From the NCBI RefSeq assembly GCF_010671565.1, contig NZ_JAABOQ010000001.1, forward strand, positions 496,001 to 560,000: a stretch of 64,000 nt of DNA. Direction: 5' to 3'. Shown piece after piece: positions 9,381-17,939 of this stretch. The notes under the pieces were generated by a model, which was not told the origin of the DNA, ran no database searches, and was given only the letters and a program-made list of their open reading frames with translations. This stretch comes from Spongiivirga citrea (GTDB taxonomy: Bacteria; Bacteroidota; Bacteroidia; Flavobacteriales; Flavobacteriaceae). The position numbers and the translations under genes were made by a program. Position 1 is the stretch's first letter, and each line of letters opens with the position of its first letter.

Positions 9381-9806
9381 TCAGTTAATTGATGAGGAGT
9401 TGCTTTCTAAATACGATTGTAAAATTATCGTTGCACTAATCTCATCAACCAACGCCTTGTTTTGTCTTTGTTTCTTTTTTAAACCACTATCAATCATGGT
9501 TTGAAATGCCATTTTAGATGTAAATCGCTCATCTACTCTAGCAATTTTAATTTCGGGTAATGCCTCAGTTAGTTTTTTAATAAACTCCTGAATATGAACC
9601 TCACTTTCCGAAGCAGTATTATTCATTTGCTTAGGCTCTCCTATCACAAATAATTCAACAGATTCGTCAAGCACATACTGTTTCAAAAAAGGCAATAATT
9701 CTTTGGTGTTTACAGTAGTCAACCCGCTAGCTATTAGCTGTAACTCATCTGTTACCGCAATACCAGTTCTCTTCACTCCATAATCTATTGCCAAAATGCG
9801 GGACAT
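9381..9806 (-). CDS. ruvX: putative pre-16S rRNA nuclease / Holliday junction resolvase-like YqgF
   Basis: A 141-residue RNase H-fold protein starting MSRILAIDYGVKRTGIAVTD, with the first catalytic Asp in AIDYG and a second acidic patch, VDERFTS. A final conserved Asp lies in ALVDEISATIILQSYL. E. coli YqgF matures the 5' end of 16S rRNA; the resolvase role is suggested by fold only. It is the first gene of a likely ruvX-def-DUF5606 transcription unit, all within 30 bases of each other. Confidence 0.92.
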   Translation of the reverse strand: MSRILAIDYGVKRTGIAVTDELQLIASGLTTVNTKELLPFLKQYVLDESVELFVIGEPKQMNNTASESEVHIQEFIKKLTEALPEIKIARVDERFTSKMAFQTMIDSGLKKKQRQNKALVDEISATIILQSYLESNSSSIN

Positions 9807-9981
9807 TCCAAAAATTTTGGCAAAAATAGGATTTTAGCTTCGATTATACGTTTTTATTAATTCAGAATTATGAATTACAAATTCTAGATTCAAATTCCTG
9901 ATTTGCTCGTTATAAAAATCACCGTTCTAAAGAACTACGTTACAAACGGCACTTTTAAGATTATTCTAACTTTTTTCCCAC

Positions 9982-10012
9982 TTTAACAATCCAACTAATG
10001 CAGTTATATTTG
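9982..10012 (+). promoter_or_regulatory. promoter of dapD (Bacteroidota type)
   Basis: TTTA at 9982-9985, exactly 19 bases, then TATATTTG at 10005-10012. This fits TTTG-N19-TAnnTTTG with one mismatch. The ATG of dapD is 17 bases downstream, so the leader is very short. Confidence 0.6.
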
Positions 10013-10029
10013 CGCAAAATATCCAATTA

Positions 10030-10845
10030 ATGACCGAATTACAATCAATCATAGAAAAAGCATGGGACGACCGCAGCATGCTTACTGATACTACAACAAT
10101 TAACGCTATTAGAGAAGTCGTTTCGCTGCTGGACGCAGGAACACTTCGAGTAGCAGAACCTACTGCCAATGGCTGGCAAGTAAACGAATGGGTTAAGAAA
10201 GCTGTTGTGCTTTATTTTCCGATTCAAAAAATGGAAACCTTGGAGGCGGGTATTTTTGAATATCATGATAAAATTCCATTAAAATCAGGTTACCAAGAAA
10301 AAGGAATTCGAGTAGTGCCTAATGCCGTTGCAAGACATGGTGCTTATATCTCTAGCGGTGTAATCATGATGCCTAGTTATGTCAATATTGGTGCGTACGT
10401 TGATGAAGGCACTATGGTAGACACTTGGGCGACTGTTGGTAGTTGTGCTCAAATTGGTAAGAATGTTCACCTTAGTGGAGGTGTCGGTATTGGTGGTGTG
10501 TTAGAACCTTTACAAGCTGCACCTGTTATTATTGAAGATAATGCATTTATCGGTTCACGTTGTATCGTTGTTGAGGGGGTGCGTATAGAAACCGAAGCCG
10601 TACTAGGAGCGAATGTTGTGCTTACCGCATCGACCAAAATCATTGATGTTACGGGTGATAAACCTGTTGAAAGAAAGGGCTTAGTTCCTGCACGATCTGT
10701 CGTTATTCCTGGTAGCTATACCAAGAAATTTCCAGCGGGAGATTATAATGTGCCTTGTGCATTGATCATCGGAAAACGCAAAGAAAGTACTAACAAAAAG
10801 ACATCATTAAACGATGCTTTGCGCGAATACGATGTAGCTGTTTAA
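10030..10845 (+). CDS. dapD: 2,3,4,5-tetrahydropyridine-2,6-dicarboxylate N-succinyltransferase
   Basis: Transfers succinyl from succinyl-CoA to tetrahydrodipicolinate in the succinylase branch of lysine and diaminopimelate synthesis. The 271-residue protein has an N-terminal helical domain and a left-handed beta-helix of hexapeptide repeats (GAYISSGVIMMPSYVNIGAYVDEGTMVDTWATVGSCAQIG and onward, about residues 105-215). The EGVRIETEAVLGANVVLTAS and VPARSVVIPGS segments are typical of DapD. Length matches the family. The product feeds peptidoglycan cross-bridges. Confidence 0.95.
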   Translation: MTELQSIIEKAWDDRSMLTDTTTINAIREVVSLLDAGTLRVAEPTANGWQVNEWVKKAVVLYFPIQKMETLEAGIFEYHDKIPLKSGYQEKGIRVVPNAVARHGAYISSGVIMMPSYVNIGAYVDEGTMVDTWATVGSCAQIGKNVHLSGGVGIGGVLEPLQAAPVIIEDNAFIGSRCIVVEGVRIETEAVLGANVVLTASTKIIDVTGDKPVERKGLVPARSVVIPGSYTKKFPAGDYNVPCALIIGKRKESTNKKTSLNDALREYDVAV

Positions 10846-10914
10846 GGAATTCTTATTTTTATAGAATAAACGACCGGATTCTGTATTATTTTTCAAACAA
10901 CTAATAATCCCTTA

Positions 10915-11688
10915 TTGAGTAAACAGAAACTTTCCGCATTACTCATTGTATATAATGAGATTGACCATATTACTGATGTATTGGATAATTTATCTTTTGC
11001 TGATGAAATCGTAGTGGTTGATTCGTTTAGTACCGATGGAACGGTCGAAGAAATTAAAAAGCGACCCGAAATTAAATTGTATCAACGTGTTTTTGATGAT
11101 TATACATCACAACGAAATTATGCAATAGAGCAAGCGGCAAACGATTGGATATTGTTTATCGATGCTGATGAACGGGTAACACCTAAACTCGAAAAAGAAA
11201 TCATCGAAACGATTGCAAAGCCAGATGCCAATGATGCCTACTTTTTTTACAGAAAGTTTATGTTTTGCAACAAACCATTGCATTTTAGCGGTTGGCAAAC
11301 CGATAAAATATTCAGGCTTTTTAAAAAAGAAAAAGCATCTTATGTGGCAGAACGTTTAGTGCATGAAACTTTAAAAGTAGATGGAAGTATTGGTAAACTA
11401 AAACATAAGCTTATTCATTATTCCTATTCTGATTATGAATCTTATAAACACAAGATGTTAAGCTATGGTCGATTAAGAGCAAAAGAACTCTATAACAAAG
11501 GAAAAACGCCAACACTGTTCCATAGGATTATAAAACCAGCCTATAAGTTTATAAATCACTACATATTTCGATTGGGAATTTTAGATGGAAAAAGAGGTTA
11601 TATTATTTGTTATCTAAATGCGCTTGGGGTTAAAGAACGGTATGTAGAATTAAGTAAGCTGCAGCGAAAAAAACCTGTTAATGTTTAA
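10915..11688 (+). CDS. family 2 glycosyltransferase (WaaE/KdtX-like)
   Basis: A 257-residue GT-A fold enzyme. It opens KLSALLIVYNEIDHITDVLDNLSFADEIVVVDSFSTDGT, the nucleotide-binding start of GT2, and has the DXD-type motif IDADERV near residue 83. The layout resembles the lipopolysaccharide core glucosyltransferases WaaE/KdtX; donor and acceptor are not known. The only good start is TTG at 10915. The stop overlaps the next gene by eight bases, so translation of the two is probably coupled. Confidence 0.85.
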   Translation: MSKQKLSALLIVYNEIDHITDVLDNLSFADEIVVVDSFSTDGTVEEIKKRPEIKLYQRVFDDYTSQRNYAIEQAANDWILFIDADERVTPKLEKEIIETIAKPDANDAYFFYRKFMFCNKPLHFSGWQTDKIFRLFKKEKASYVAERLVHETLKVDGSIGKLKHKLIHYSYSDYESYKHKMLSYGRLRAKELYNKGKTPTLFHRIIKPAYKFINHYIFRLGILDGKRGYIICYLNALGVKERYVELSKLQRKKPVNV

Positions 11689-12202
11689 TTCGCGTACCTA
11701 TCAATACTATAAATTCTTATTACGATCAACAAATAAACACGGTGTACACTCCCCTTTTGTGTATGATCTAATTACTAAATGTTTTAAATGGGATTGTAAT
11801 AGAGGCCGTATCTATCGAACTACTGAAGTTCAAATGTTACGCAGTCTAGCTTCATATTTCAATGTGCAAACAATTGCTACAGATGGTGATTTAAAGCGCA
11901 TGCCTATTCTTATTGAAAAGGACTATAAATGGGGAGATTTAGATAGTATTTCAAACGAGACTGACTTTATTATCATTTTTAAACCGAAAAATATGCGGGC
12001 GCTTGTTGAAGAAGTTTTACCCTCTTTAAAAAACGATGTTTGCATTGCGTTGGTCGACGTGTATCGAAAAAGAAAATCGATTCGAGCATGGAAAACACAT
12101 CAAAAAAATGAGGACATCACTGCTAGTATTGATTTTTACAAAATAAGCCTCCTATTCAAAAGAAAAGAACAACAAAAACAGCATTTTGTTATCCGTCTTT
12201 AA
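11681..12202 (+). CDS. methyltransferase-like protein lacking the SAM-binding core
   Basis: A 173-residue protein. Its N-terminus (YYKFLLRSTNKHGVHSPFVYDLITK) and C-terminus (TASIDFYKISLLFKRKEQQKQHFVIRL) look like the two ends of a flavobacterial family annotated as class I SAM-dependent methyltransferase, as I remember it, usually around 250 residues. The glycine-rich SAM loop (E-x-G-x-G) that should lie between is absent, and the middle is shorter. It may be a degenerate paralog or a protein reduced to a non-catalytic role. The ATG lies inside the end of the glycosyltransferase gene. Identification rests on recall of the family. Confidence 0.6.
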   Translation: MFNSRTYQYYKFLLRSTNKHGVHSPFVYDLITKCFKWDCNRGRIYRTTEVQMLRSLASYFNVQTIATDGDLKRMPILIEKDYKWGDLDSISNETDFIIIFKPKNMRALVEEVLPSLKNDVCIALVDVYRKRKSIRAWKTHQKNEDITASIDFYKISLLFKRKEQQKQHFVIRL

Positions 12203-12233
12203 AAAACCTATATTTATTAAAACGATTTGACTT

Positions 12234-12380
12234 ATGTGGTGGGCACTTTTAATAATTCCGCTTTTTATATTGGTTATCAAGAATAATAAAAACAACCAAA
12301 AACGATTGTATGATCGAAAAGGGCGTAATTTTCGAAAAAGCTATTATCAACGCAAAAAAGAAACGAACGAAGAAGAATAA
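12234..12380 (+). CDS. small membrane protein, 48 residues
   Basis: An uninterrupted frame that encodes MWWALLIIPLFILVIKNN followed by a strongly basic tail ending KKETNEEE. One hydrophobic helix (residues 2-15) fits a single transmembrane segment with the basic tail in the cytoplasm. It starts 31 bases after the methyltransferase-like gene. A second protein of the same build follows, which supports both being real. Function unknown. Confidence 0.5.
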   Translation: MWWALLIIPLFILVIKNNKNNQKRLYDRKGRNFRKSYYQRKKETNEEE

Positions 12381-12418
12381 GTTGAAAGTCGAAAGTTAAT
12401 GTGCCAAAATTTTAAATT

Positions 12419-12553
12419 ATGAATTTTCAGTCAACTGTATATATTCCTTGGACATTAATTGCCATTATAATCGGACTGTTCTTTGTCTTTAGAAGCAACA
12501 AAAAGGTAAAAAAGAATTTAGAAGATTATTTCAAGAATAAAAAACAGGAATAA
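12419..12553 (+). CDS. small membrane protein, 44 residues
   Basis: Encodes MNFQSTVYIPWTLIAIIIGL, continuing FFVFRSNKK, and a lysine-rich end. One transmembrane helix spans about residues 9-24 and a positive C-terminal tail follows. It lies 38 bases after the 48-residue protein and has the same design (one helix, basic tail). Function unknown; the size is below what gene finders usually report. Confidence 0.5.
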   Translation: MNFQSTVYIPWTLIAIIIGLFFVFRSNKKVKKNLEDYFKNKKQE

Positions 12554-12570
12554 GGAATTTCCAGAATGAC

Positions 12571-12619
12571 AACTCATAACTCTGAGCTCTGAGCTCTGAG
12601 CTCTGAGCTCTGAACTTAC
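12571..12619. repeat. heptad tandem repeat, AACTCNN family
   Basis: Seven 7-base units in phase: AACTCAT, AACTCTG, four copies of AGCTCTG, then AACTTAC. It lies between the small membrane protein and the cobalamin adenosyltransferase gene. The same heptad occurs at 22051-22083 (minus strand) and 61096-61130. Confidence 0.75.
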
Positions 12620-12663
12620 AAGTCTAACTCATCAATCGTAAATCGAAACACGTAAATCAACTC

Positions 12664-13236
12664 ATGAAGATATATACCAAAACAGGTGACAAAGGCACAA
12701 CCGCACTTTTCGGCGGAACTCGCGTACCGAAACACCATATACGTATTGAAGCCTACGGCACCATAGACGAACTTAACAGCCACCTAGGACTTATTAGAGA
12801 CCAAGAGATTGATCTAAGTCACAAGAAGGTATTAGAGTTTATACAGGATAAACTGTTCACTGTAGGGGCCATTATGGCAACCGATCCTGAAAAAGCAGTC
12901 CTTAAAAGCGGTAAAGAGCGGCTGAATATTCCTAAGATCACAGAAGAAGACATTCAGTTCCTAGAAAAACAAATCGACTCAATGAATGAGTCATTACCGC
13001 CTATGACACATTTTATTTTGCCTGGTGGGCATCAAACGGTGTCATTCTGTCATATTGCTCGCTGTGTATGCCGCCGTGCAGAACGTATGGCGACACAACT
13101 GTACGAAATTTCACCATTTGAAACCTCAAGTTTGTCATTCATCAACCGCTTATCTGACTACTTATTTGTGTTGGCACGGAAATTGTCCAACGATTTGGGC
13201 GCAAATGAGGTAAAATGGATTCCAGAAAAACTGTAA
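12664..13236 (+). CDS. cob(I)yrinic acid a,c-diamide adenosyltransferase, PduO type
   Basis: Transfers the adenosyl group of ATP to cob(I)alamin to make coenzyme B12. The 190-residue protein starts MKIYTKTGDKGTTALFGGTRV, the ATP-binding N-terminus of the PduO family, has AYGTIDELNSHLGLIRD, and the helical motif CRRAERMA with SFINRLSDYLFVLAR near the end. With meaB at 32531 it points to an adenosylcobalamin-dependent methylmalonyl-CoA mutase in this organism, though no mutase gene is in the window. Confidence 0.93.
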   Translation: MKIYTKTGDKGTTALFGGTRVPKHHIRIEAYGTIDELNSHLGLIRDQEIDLSHKKVLEFIQDKLFTVGAIMATDPEKAVLKSGKERLNIPKITEEDIQFLEKQIDSMNESLPPMTHFILPGGHQTVSFCHIARCVCRRAERMATQLYEISPFETSSLSFINRLSDYLFVLARKLSNDLGANEVKWIPEKL

Positions 13237-13343
13237 AACCATTATCATATTCGTAGTTTTTGATGATTTTAAGCATCAAATACGCATTGAATTAACCTCT
13301 TTTGTACGTTCATTCAAATAATTACGAGTTTAAGTATATTTTA

Positions 13344-13374
13344 CTTGACTTTTTCGCATAAAAATTTATTTTTG
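13344..13374 (+). promoter_or_regulatory. promoter of the DUF2795 gene (Bacteroidota type)
   Basis: CTTG at 13344-13347, 19 bases, then TATTTTTG at 13367-13374: one mismatch from TTTG-N19-TAnnTTTG. The start codon is 24 bases downstream. Confidence 0.65.
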
Positions 13375-13398
13375 CAACAATTTTAAAAAATACGCTAT

Positions 13399-13620
13399 AT
13401 GTATTGGACTCTAGAACTGGCATCTTATTTAAGTGATGCCCCTTGGCCGGCAACTAAAGACGAGCTAATTGACTATGCAATTAGAACAGGAGCTCCTTTA
13501 GAAGTTGTTGAAAATTTACAGGCAATTGAAGATGAGGGCGATTCGTATGAATCGATACAAGAAATTTGGCCAGATTATCCCACCGAAGAAGATTATCTTT
13601 GGAATGAGGATGAATATTAA
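13399..13620 (+). CDS. DUF2795 family small protein
   Basis: A 73-residue acidic protein starting MYWTLELASYLSDAPWPATKDELIDYAIRTGAP, which matches the DUF2795 pattern (short helical protein, WPATKxELIxYA). The tail is rich in Asp, Glu and Tyr. It has its own promoter and is followed by a strong terminator, so it is an independent, probably highly expressed unit. Function unknown. Confidence 0.85.
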   Translation: MYWTLELASYLSDAPWPATKDELIDYAIRTGAPLEVVENLQAIEDEGDSYESIQEIWPDYPTEEDYLWNEDEY

Positions 13621-13637
13621 ATAAACACTAAAAGCTG

Positions 13638-13666
13638 AAAAAGTCTCATTTGAGGCTTTTTTTTTG
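13638..13666 (+). terminator. Rho-independent terminator after the DUF2795 gene
   Basis: AAAAAGTCTCA (13638-13648), loop TT, TGAGGCTTTTT (13651-13661) with one T-G wobble, then a T-run. It separates the DUF2795 gene from secA. Confidence 0.8.
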
Positions 13667-13723
13667 CTTAATTTTAAACCTGATAACAAACCATTTTGTT
13701 ATTTATATAGAACACGAAGGAGC

Positions 13724-16700
13724 ATGAGTTTTGTAAACAACCTTTTAAAGGTATTTGTTGGAGACAAATCAAAAAAAGACATAAAAGAAATTCAACCATT
13801 GGTTGATAAAATAAAGGCTGTAGAATCTGAAATAGCCACATTATCTCACGACGAGCTTCGTGCTAAGACAGCTGAATTTAAAAACAGGATTACCGAAGCA
13901 AGAAAAGAGTTTAATGATCAGATCGATTCACTTCAAAAAGAATCAGAAACTGCAAGTATTGATCGCAAAGAAGAAATCTATACAGAGATCGATCAGCTAA
14001 AAGAGCTTTCATATGAAGCTTCAGAGGCTGTTCTTCTTGAAATACTACCAGAAGGATTTGCCGTAGTAAAAGAAACAGCAAAACGCTTTAAGGATAATGA
14101 AGAGCTTGTAGTAACCGCATCTGCTTTTGACCGTGAGGTTTCTGGCAAAAAGGATAATGTCACTATCGATGGTGACAATGCCATTTGGAGTAATAGTTGG
14201 GATGCTGCTGGTAAAGCAATTACCTGGGATATGGTGCACTACGATGTGCAGCTTGTTGGTGGTGTTGCAATGCACCAAGGTAAAATCGCTGAGATGCAAA
14301 CTGGTGAAGGTAAGACCTTAGTAGCAACCCTTCCTGTTTATCTAAATGCACTAACCGGTGATGGTGTTCACTTAGTAACTGTTAACGACTATTTAGCAAA
14401 ACGTGATAGCGCATGGATGGCGCCTATATTCGAGTTTCATGGTTTAAGTGTTGATTGTATTGATTACTACCAACCAAACTCAGAAGAACGAAGAAAAGCC
14501 TATAATGCCGATATTACCTATGGAACCAATAATGAATTTGGTTTTGACTATTTAAGAGATAATATGTCGCACGCTCCGACTGATTTGGTGCAGCGCAAAC
14601 ATAATTATGCAATAGTTGATGAAGTTGATTCCGTATTAATTGATGATGCACGTACACCATTAATTATCTCTGGTGCTATCCCGCAAGGTGATCGCCATGA
14701 ATTTAACGAGCTAAAACCGAGTATTGCCAAAATTGTAGCGGAACAGCGTCAATATTTAACAGGCGTTCTTGCAGAAGCGAAGAAACTCATTAAGGAAGGT
14801 GATACCAAAGAAGGAGGATTTCAATTACTTCGTGTGTATCGCGGACTTCCTAAAAACAAAGCATTAATCAAGTTTTTAAGTGAAGAAGGTGTAAAGCAGC
14901 TACTTCAAAAAACCGAGAACTTTTATATGCAAGATAACAATCGCGAAATGCCAAAGGTTGATGAGGCCTTGCTTTTTGTGATTGAGGAAAAGAATAATCA
15001 AATTGAATTAACTGATAAAGGAATCGACGTACTTTCTGGCGAAGACGATCGTGACTTTTTTGTAATGCCAGATATCGGTACAGAAATCGCAGCTATTGAA
15101 AACCAAGGTTTAGAAGCTGAGAAAGAAGCCGAGCTTAAAGAAGAATTATTCAAAGAATTCTCTGTAAAAAGTGAGCGTATTCATACGATGAATCAGTTAT
15201 TAAAGGCCTATACCCTATTCGAAAAAGATGTAGAGTATGTGGTAATGGATAACAAGGTAAAGATCGTTGATGAATCTACGGGTCGTATTATGGATGGCCG
15301 TCGTTATAGTGACGGACTTCACCAGGCGATTGAAGCAAAAGAAAATGTAAAGATCGAAGCAGCAACGCAAACATTTGCAACAGTTACGCTTCAAAATTAC
15401 TTTAGAATGTACAGTAAACTATCCGGTATGACGGGTACTGCTGTAACAGAAGCTGGAGAATTTTTCGAAATCTATAAGCTAGATGTAGTTGAAATTCCAA
15501 CAAATAGACCGATTGCTCGAGATGATCGTCAAGACTTGATTTACAAGACGAAACGAGAAAAATATAATGCAGTAATCGACGAAGTAACCGAGCTTTCAAA
15601 AGCAGGAAGACCTGTTTTGATTGGAACAACTTCCGTCGAAATATCAGAATTATTAGGCCGTATGCTAGCCATGCGTAAAATTCCGCATAATGTTCTGAAT
15701 GCAAAATTGCATAAAAAAGAAGCCGACATTGTTGCCGATGCTGGTAACCCAGGAATGGTAACTATTGCAACTAATATGGCTGGTCGTGGTACCGATATTA
15801 AATTATCAGATGCTGTAAAAGAAGCAGGTGGTTTAGCCATTATTGGTACTGAACGTCATGATTCACGTCGTGTTGACCGTCAGTTACGCGGTCGTGCTGG
15901 TCGACAAGGAGATCCTGGTAGTTCGCAATTTTATGTGTCTTTAGAAGATAATTTAATGCGTCTTTTTGGATCAGAGCGTGTTGCCAAAATGATGGACCGC
16001 ATGGGTCTTGAAGATGGTGAGGTGATTCAGCACTCAATGATGACCAAGTCTATTGAGCGCGCGCAGAAAAAAGTTGAAGAAAATAACTTTGGTATTCGTA
16101 AGCGATTGTTAGAATATGATGATGTAATGAATGCACAACGAGAAGTGATTTACAAACGTCGTCATCACGCATTATTTGGCGATCGTTTGAGCGTTGATAT
16201 CGCAAATATGACTTACGATACTGCAGAGTTAATTACCGATACCAACAAAGCAGCAAACGATTTCAAGAATTTTGAATTCGAATTAATCCGATATTTCTCT
16301 ATTAGTTCTCCAATTACTGAGGATGAACTTAAGGATTTAAGTCTTCAAGATATTGCCACTAAAGTATATGATGCGGCTTACGAGCATTACAAAGAAAAAA
16401 TGGAGCGTAATGCGTTAACAGCTTTTCCTGTAATTCAAAATGTATATGAGGATCCTAACAGCAAATACGAACGAATTGTAGTTCCTTTTACTGATGGTGT
16501 GAAGACTTTAAACGTAGTAACCAATCTTGAAGAAGCATACAATTCAAAAGGAAAGCAATTGATTGCTGATTTTGAAAAGAATATCACGCTGGCTATTATT
16601 GATGATGCTTGGAAAACCCATTTGCGTAAAATGGATGAGCTGAAGCAGTCAGTTCAACTTGCAGTGCACGAACAAAAAGATCCATTGTTGATATATAAGT

Positions 16701-17080
16701 TCGAGTCGTTCGAGTTGTTTAAGGCCATGATTGATAAGGTTAATAAAGATGTAATTTCATTCTTATTTAAAGGTGAATTACCTACTCAAGATGCAAATAA
16801 CATCCAAGAAGCGAGACAAACGCGTCGTCGTGAAAAAGTACAAACTTCTAAAGAAGAGGTATTAAACAGTGATGAAATCGCGGCTAGAAATCGCCAAGCG
16901 GGGCAAGGTGCAAGTCAACAGCGTCAAGTGGTGGAAACCATTGTTCGTGATAAGCCAAAAATTGGGCGTAACGATCGAGTGACAATTGCCCATGTAATGT
17001 CAGGTGAAAAGAAAACTGTAAAATACAAACAAGCAGAACCACTCATCAATAAAGGTGAATGGGTTATGGTCGACGAGTAA
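13724..17080 (+). CDS. secA: preprotein translocase ATPase SecA
   Basis: The motor that pushes unfolded preproteins through SecYEG. The 1118-residue protein has Walker A MQTGEGKTL near residue 190, VDEVDSVLIDDARTPL near 297, the GMTGTA motif, ATNMAGRGTDIKL and the arginine-rich RQLRGRAGRQGDPG of motif VI. It is longer than E. coli SecA because of insertions in the first nucleotide domain, as is usual in Bacteroidota, and the C-terminal zinc-binding Cys cluster is absent. I chose ATG 13724 (MSFVNNLLKVFVGDKS), preceded by AAGGAG; an in-frame TTG at 13664 lies inside the upstream terminator region. Confidence 0.97.
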   Translation: MSFVNNLLKVFVGDKSKKDIKEIQPLVDKIKAVESEIATLSHDELRAKTAEFKNRITEARKEFNDQIDSLQKESETASIDRKEEIYTEIDQLKELSYEASEAVLLEILPEGFAVVKETAKRFKDNEELVVTASAFDREVSGKKDNVTIDGDNAIWSNSWDAAGKAITWDMVHYDVQLVGGVAMHQGKIAEMQTGEGKTLVATLPVYLNALTGDGVHLVTVNDYLAKRDSAWMAPIFEFHGLSVDCIDYYQPNSEERRKAYNADITYGTNNEFGFDYLRDNMSHAPTDLVQRKHNYAIVDEVDSVLIDDARTPLIISGAIPQGDRHEFNELKPSIAKIVAEQRQYLTGVLAEAKKLIKEGDTKEGGFQLLRVYRGLPKNKALIKFLSEEGVKQLLQKTENFYMQDNNREMPKVDEALLFVIEEKNNQIELTDKGIDVLSGEDDRDFFVMPDIGTEIAAIENQGLEAEKEAELKEELFKEFSVKSERIHTMNQLLKAYTLFEKDVEYVVMDNKVKIVDESTGRIMDGRRYSDGLHQAIEAKENVKIEAATQTFATVTLQNYFRMYSKLSGMTGTAVTEAGEFFEIYKLDVVEIPTNRPIARDDRQDLIYKTKREKYNAVIDEVTELSKAGRPVLIGTTSVEISELLGRMLAMRKIPHNVLNAKLHKKEADIVADAGNPGMVTIATNMAGRGTDIKLSDAVKEAGGLAIIGTERHDSRRVDRQLRGRAGRQGDPGSSQFYVSLEDNLMRLFGSERVAKMMDRMGLEDGEVIQHSMMTKSIERAQKKVEENNFGIRKRLLEYDDVMNAQREVIYKRRHHALFGDRLSVDIANMTYDTAELITDTNKAANDFKNFEFELIRYFSISSPITEDELKDLSLQDIATKVYDAAYEHYKEKMERNALTAFPVIQNVYEDPNSKYERIVVPFTDGVKTLNVVTNLEEAYNSKGKQLIADFEKNITLAIIDDAWKTHLRKMDELKQSVQLAVHEQKDPLLIYKFESFELFKAMIDKVNKDVISFLFKGELPTQDANNIQEARQTRRREKVQTSKEEVLNSDEIAARNRQAGQGASQQRQVVETIVRDKPKIGRNDRVTIAHVMSGEKKTVKYKQAEPLINKGEWVMVDE

Positions 17081-17083
17081 AAT

Positions 17084-17108
17084 GTCAGGTTGAGCGCAGT
17101 CGAAACCT
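17084..17108. repeat. short interspersed repeat (TCGAC/GTCGA type)
   Basis: TGTCAGGTTGAGCGCAGTCG and the bases after it form a short element common between flavobacterial genes by my recollection. It shares the TGACA and TCGA ends with the larger repeats at 41113 and 52916, but has no central hairpin. Confidence 0.4.
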
Positions 17109-17132
17109 ATTTAGACATTTAATTAATAAATG

Positions 17133-17160
17133 AAAAGCCGGTTTAAAGCCGGCTTTCTTT
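17133..17160 (+). terminator. Rho-independent terminator of secA
   Basis: AAAGCCGG (17134-17141), loop TTTAAAG, CCGGCTTT (17149-17156), then CTTTATTTTA. An in-frame ATG at 17130 sits at its foot and is therefore not a likely start for the next gene. Confidence 0.85.
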
Positions 17161-17183
17161 ATTTTAGTATTTTACTCACTATA

Positions 17184-17876
17184 ATGGCAAAAAATATATT
17201 TAAATCTGACTGGTTTAGCTCCACTATTGGATCGATGATTGGCGTTTTAGCAGCCTTTCTTTTAAATAATCTTTGGAATGATTATCAATCCAATAAACAA
17301 CAAGAATTGGTAATTCAAAACATTCAATCGGAATTAAGTTCAAATGCAGAAATTCTTGAAGAATCTATTGAAAAACTCGATACCTATTTAACCACATTTA
17401 CTCAATTTAACCGAGTTTACAATTCTGAAGAAAGCAAAATAATTGCCACACCAATAGACATGAATCTTCTTAGGAGAAGTACCTCTGATTTATTTAGGAT
17501 TTCTGATTCCATTCCCCTTGAAAACGGCAAATATGAATACAAAGGTGAAATTCAGTTATTTTATAATTTCAATATGCTTGACAGTCAGCTAAAGGAAAGT
17601 GCGTGGAATAGTGCGCTGGCTATTGGAGAACTTCAAAAATTTCCGATTAAAAAAGTACAAACATTAGAAGAAACATATTCTTTCCAAAACAAGGTTAAAG
17701 ACAAAGCCACTAAACTAACTGATGGTTTTCTGGAAGTCCTTTTAAGGTCAACCTCTCAAAAAGAAGCTATTGAAACAATGAATGTATTTGTCACCGATAT
17801 TAACTTATACAAACAATATAACGAGCTATTGCTAATAGGATATCAAGAATCGCTTGATCAACTTAAACTTGATTGA
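17184..17876 (+). CDS. membrane-anchored protein of unknown family
   Basis: A 230-residue protein with one N-terminal hydrophobic segment (STIGSMIGVLAAFLLNNLW, about residues 12-30), followed by a mostly helical, charged region with coiled-coil character (QQELVIQNIQSELSSNAEILEESIEKLDTY). This layout resembles flavobacterial single-pass proteins such as DUF6090, but I do not recognise a specific match. I chose ATG 17184 because the upstream ATG at 17130 lies in the secA terminator. It sits alone between secA and an exported metallopeptidase. Confidence 0.65.
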   Translation: MAKNIFKSDWFSSTIGSMIGVLAAFLLNNLWNDYQSNKQQELVIQNIQSELSSNAEILEESIEKLDTYLTTFTQFNRVYNSEESKIIATPIDMNLLRRSTSDLFRISDSIPLENGKYEYKGEIQLFYNFNMLDSQLKESAWNSALAIGELQKFPIKKVQTLEETYSFQNKVKDKATKLTDGFLEVLLRSTSQKEAIETMNVFVTDINLYKQYNELLLIGYQESLDQLKLD

Positions 17877-17939
17877 TTCGAGTTAGAAAAATCAAAATCG
17901 TTACTTTTAAGCTACCAATTAATCAACACCACCACACCA

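Noticed and set aside
12571-12619. Possible CRISPR-like array
   Set aside because: Units are only 7 bases, without spacers or cas genes; it is a simple tandem repeat.
13664-13723. Upstream TTG start for secA
   Set aside because: It begins inside the DUF2795 terminator; ATG 13724 has AAGGAG in front and gives the canonical N-terminus.
17130-17183. Upstream ATG start for the membrane protein after secA
   Set aside because: It lies at the foot of the secA terminator stem; ATG 17184 avoids translating the hairpin.
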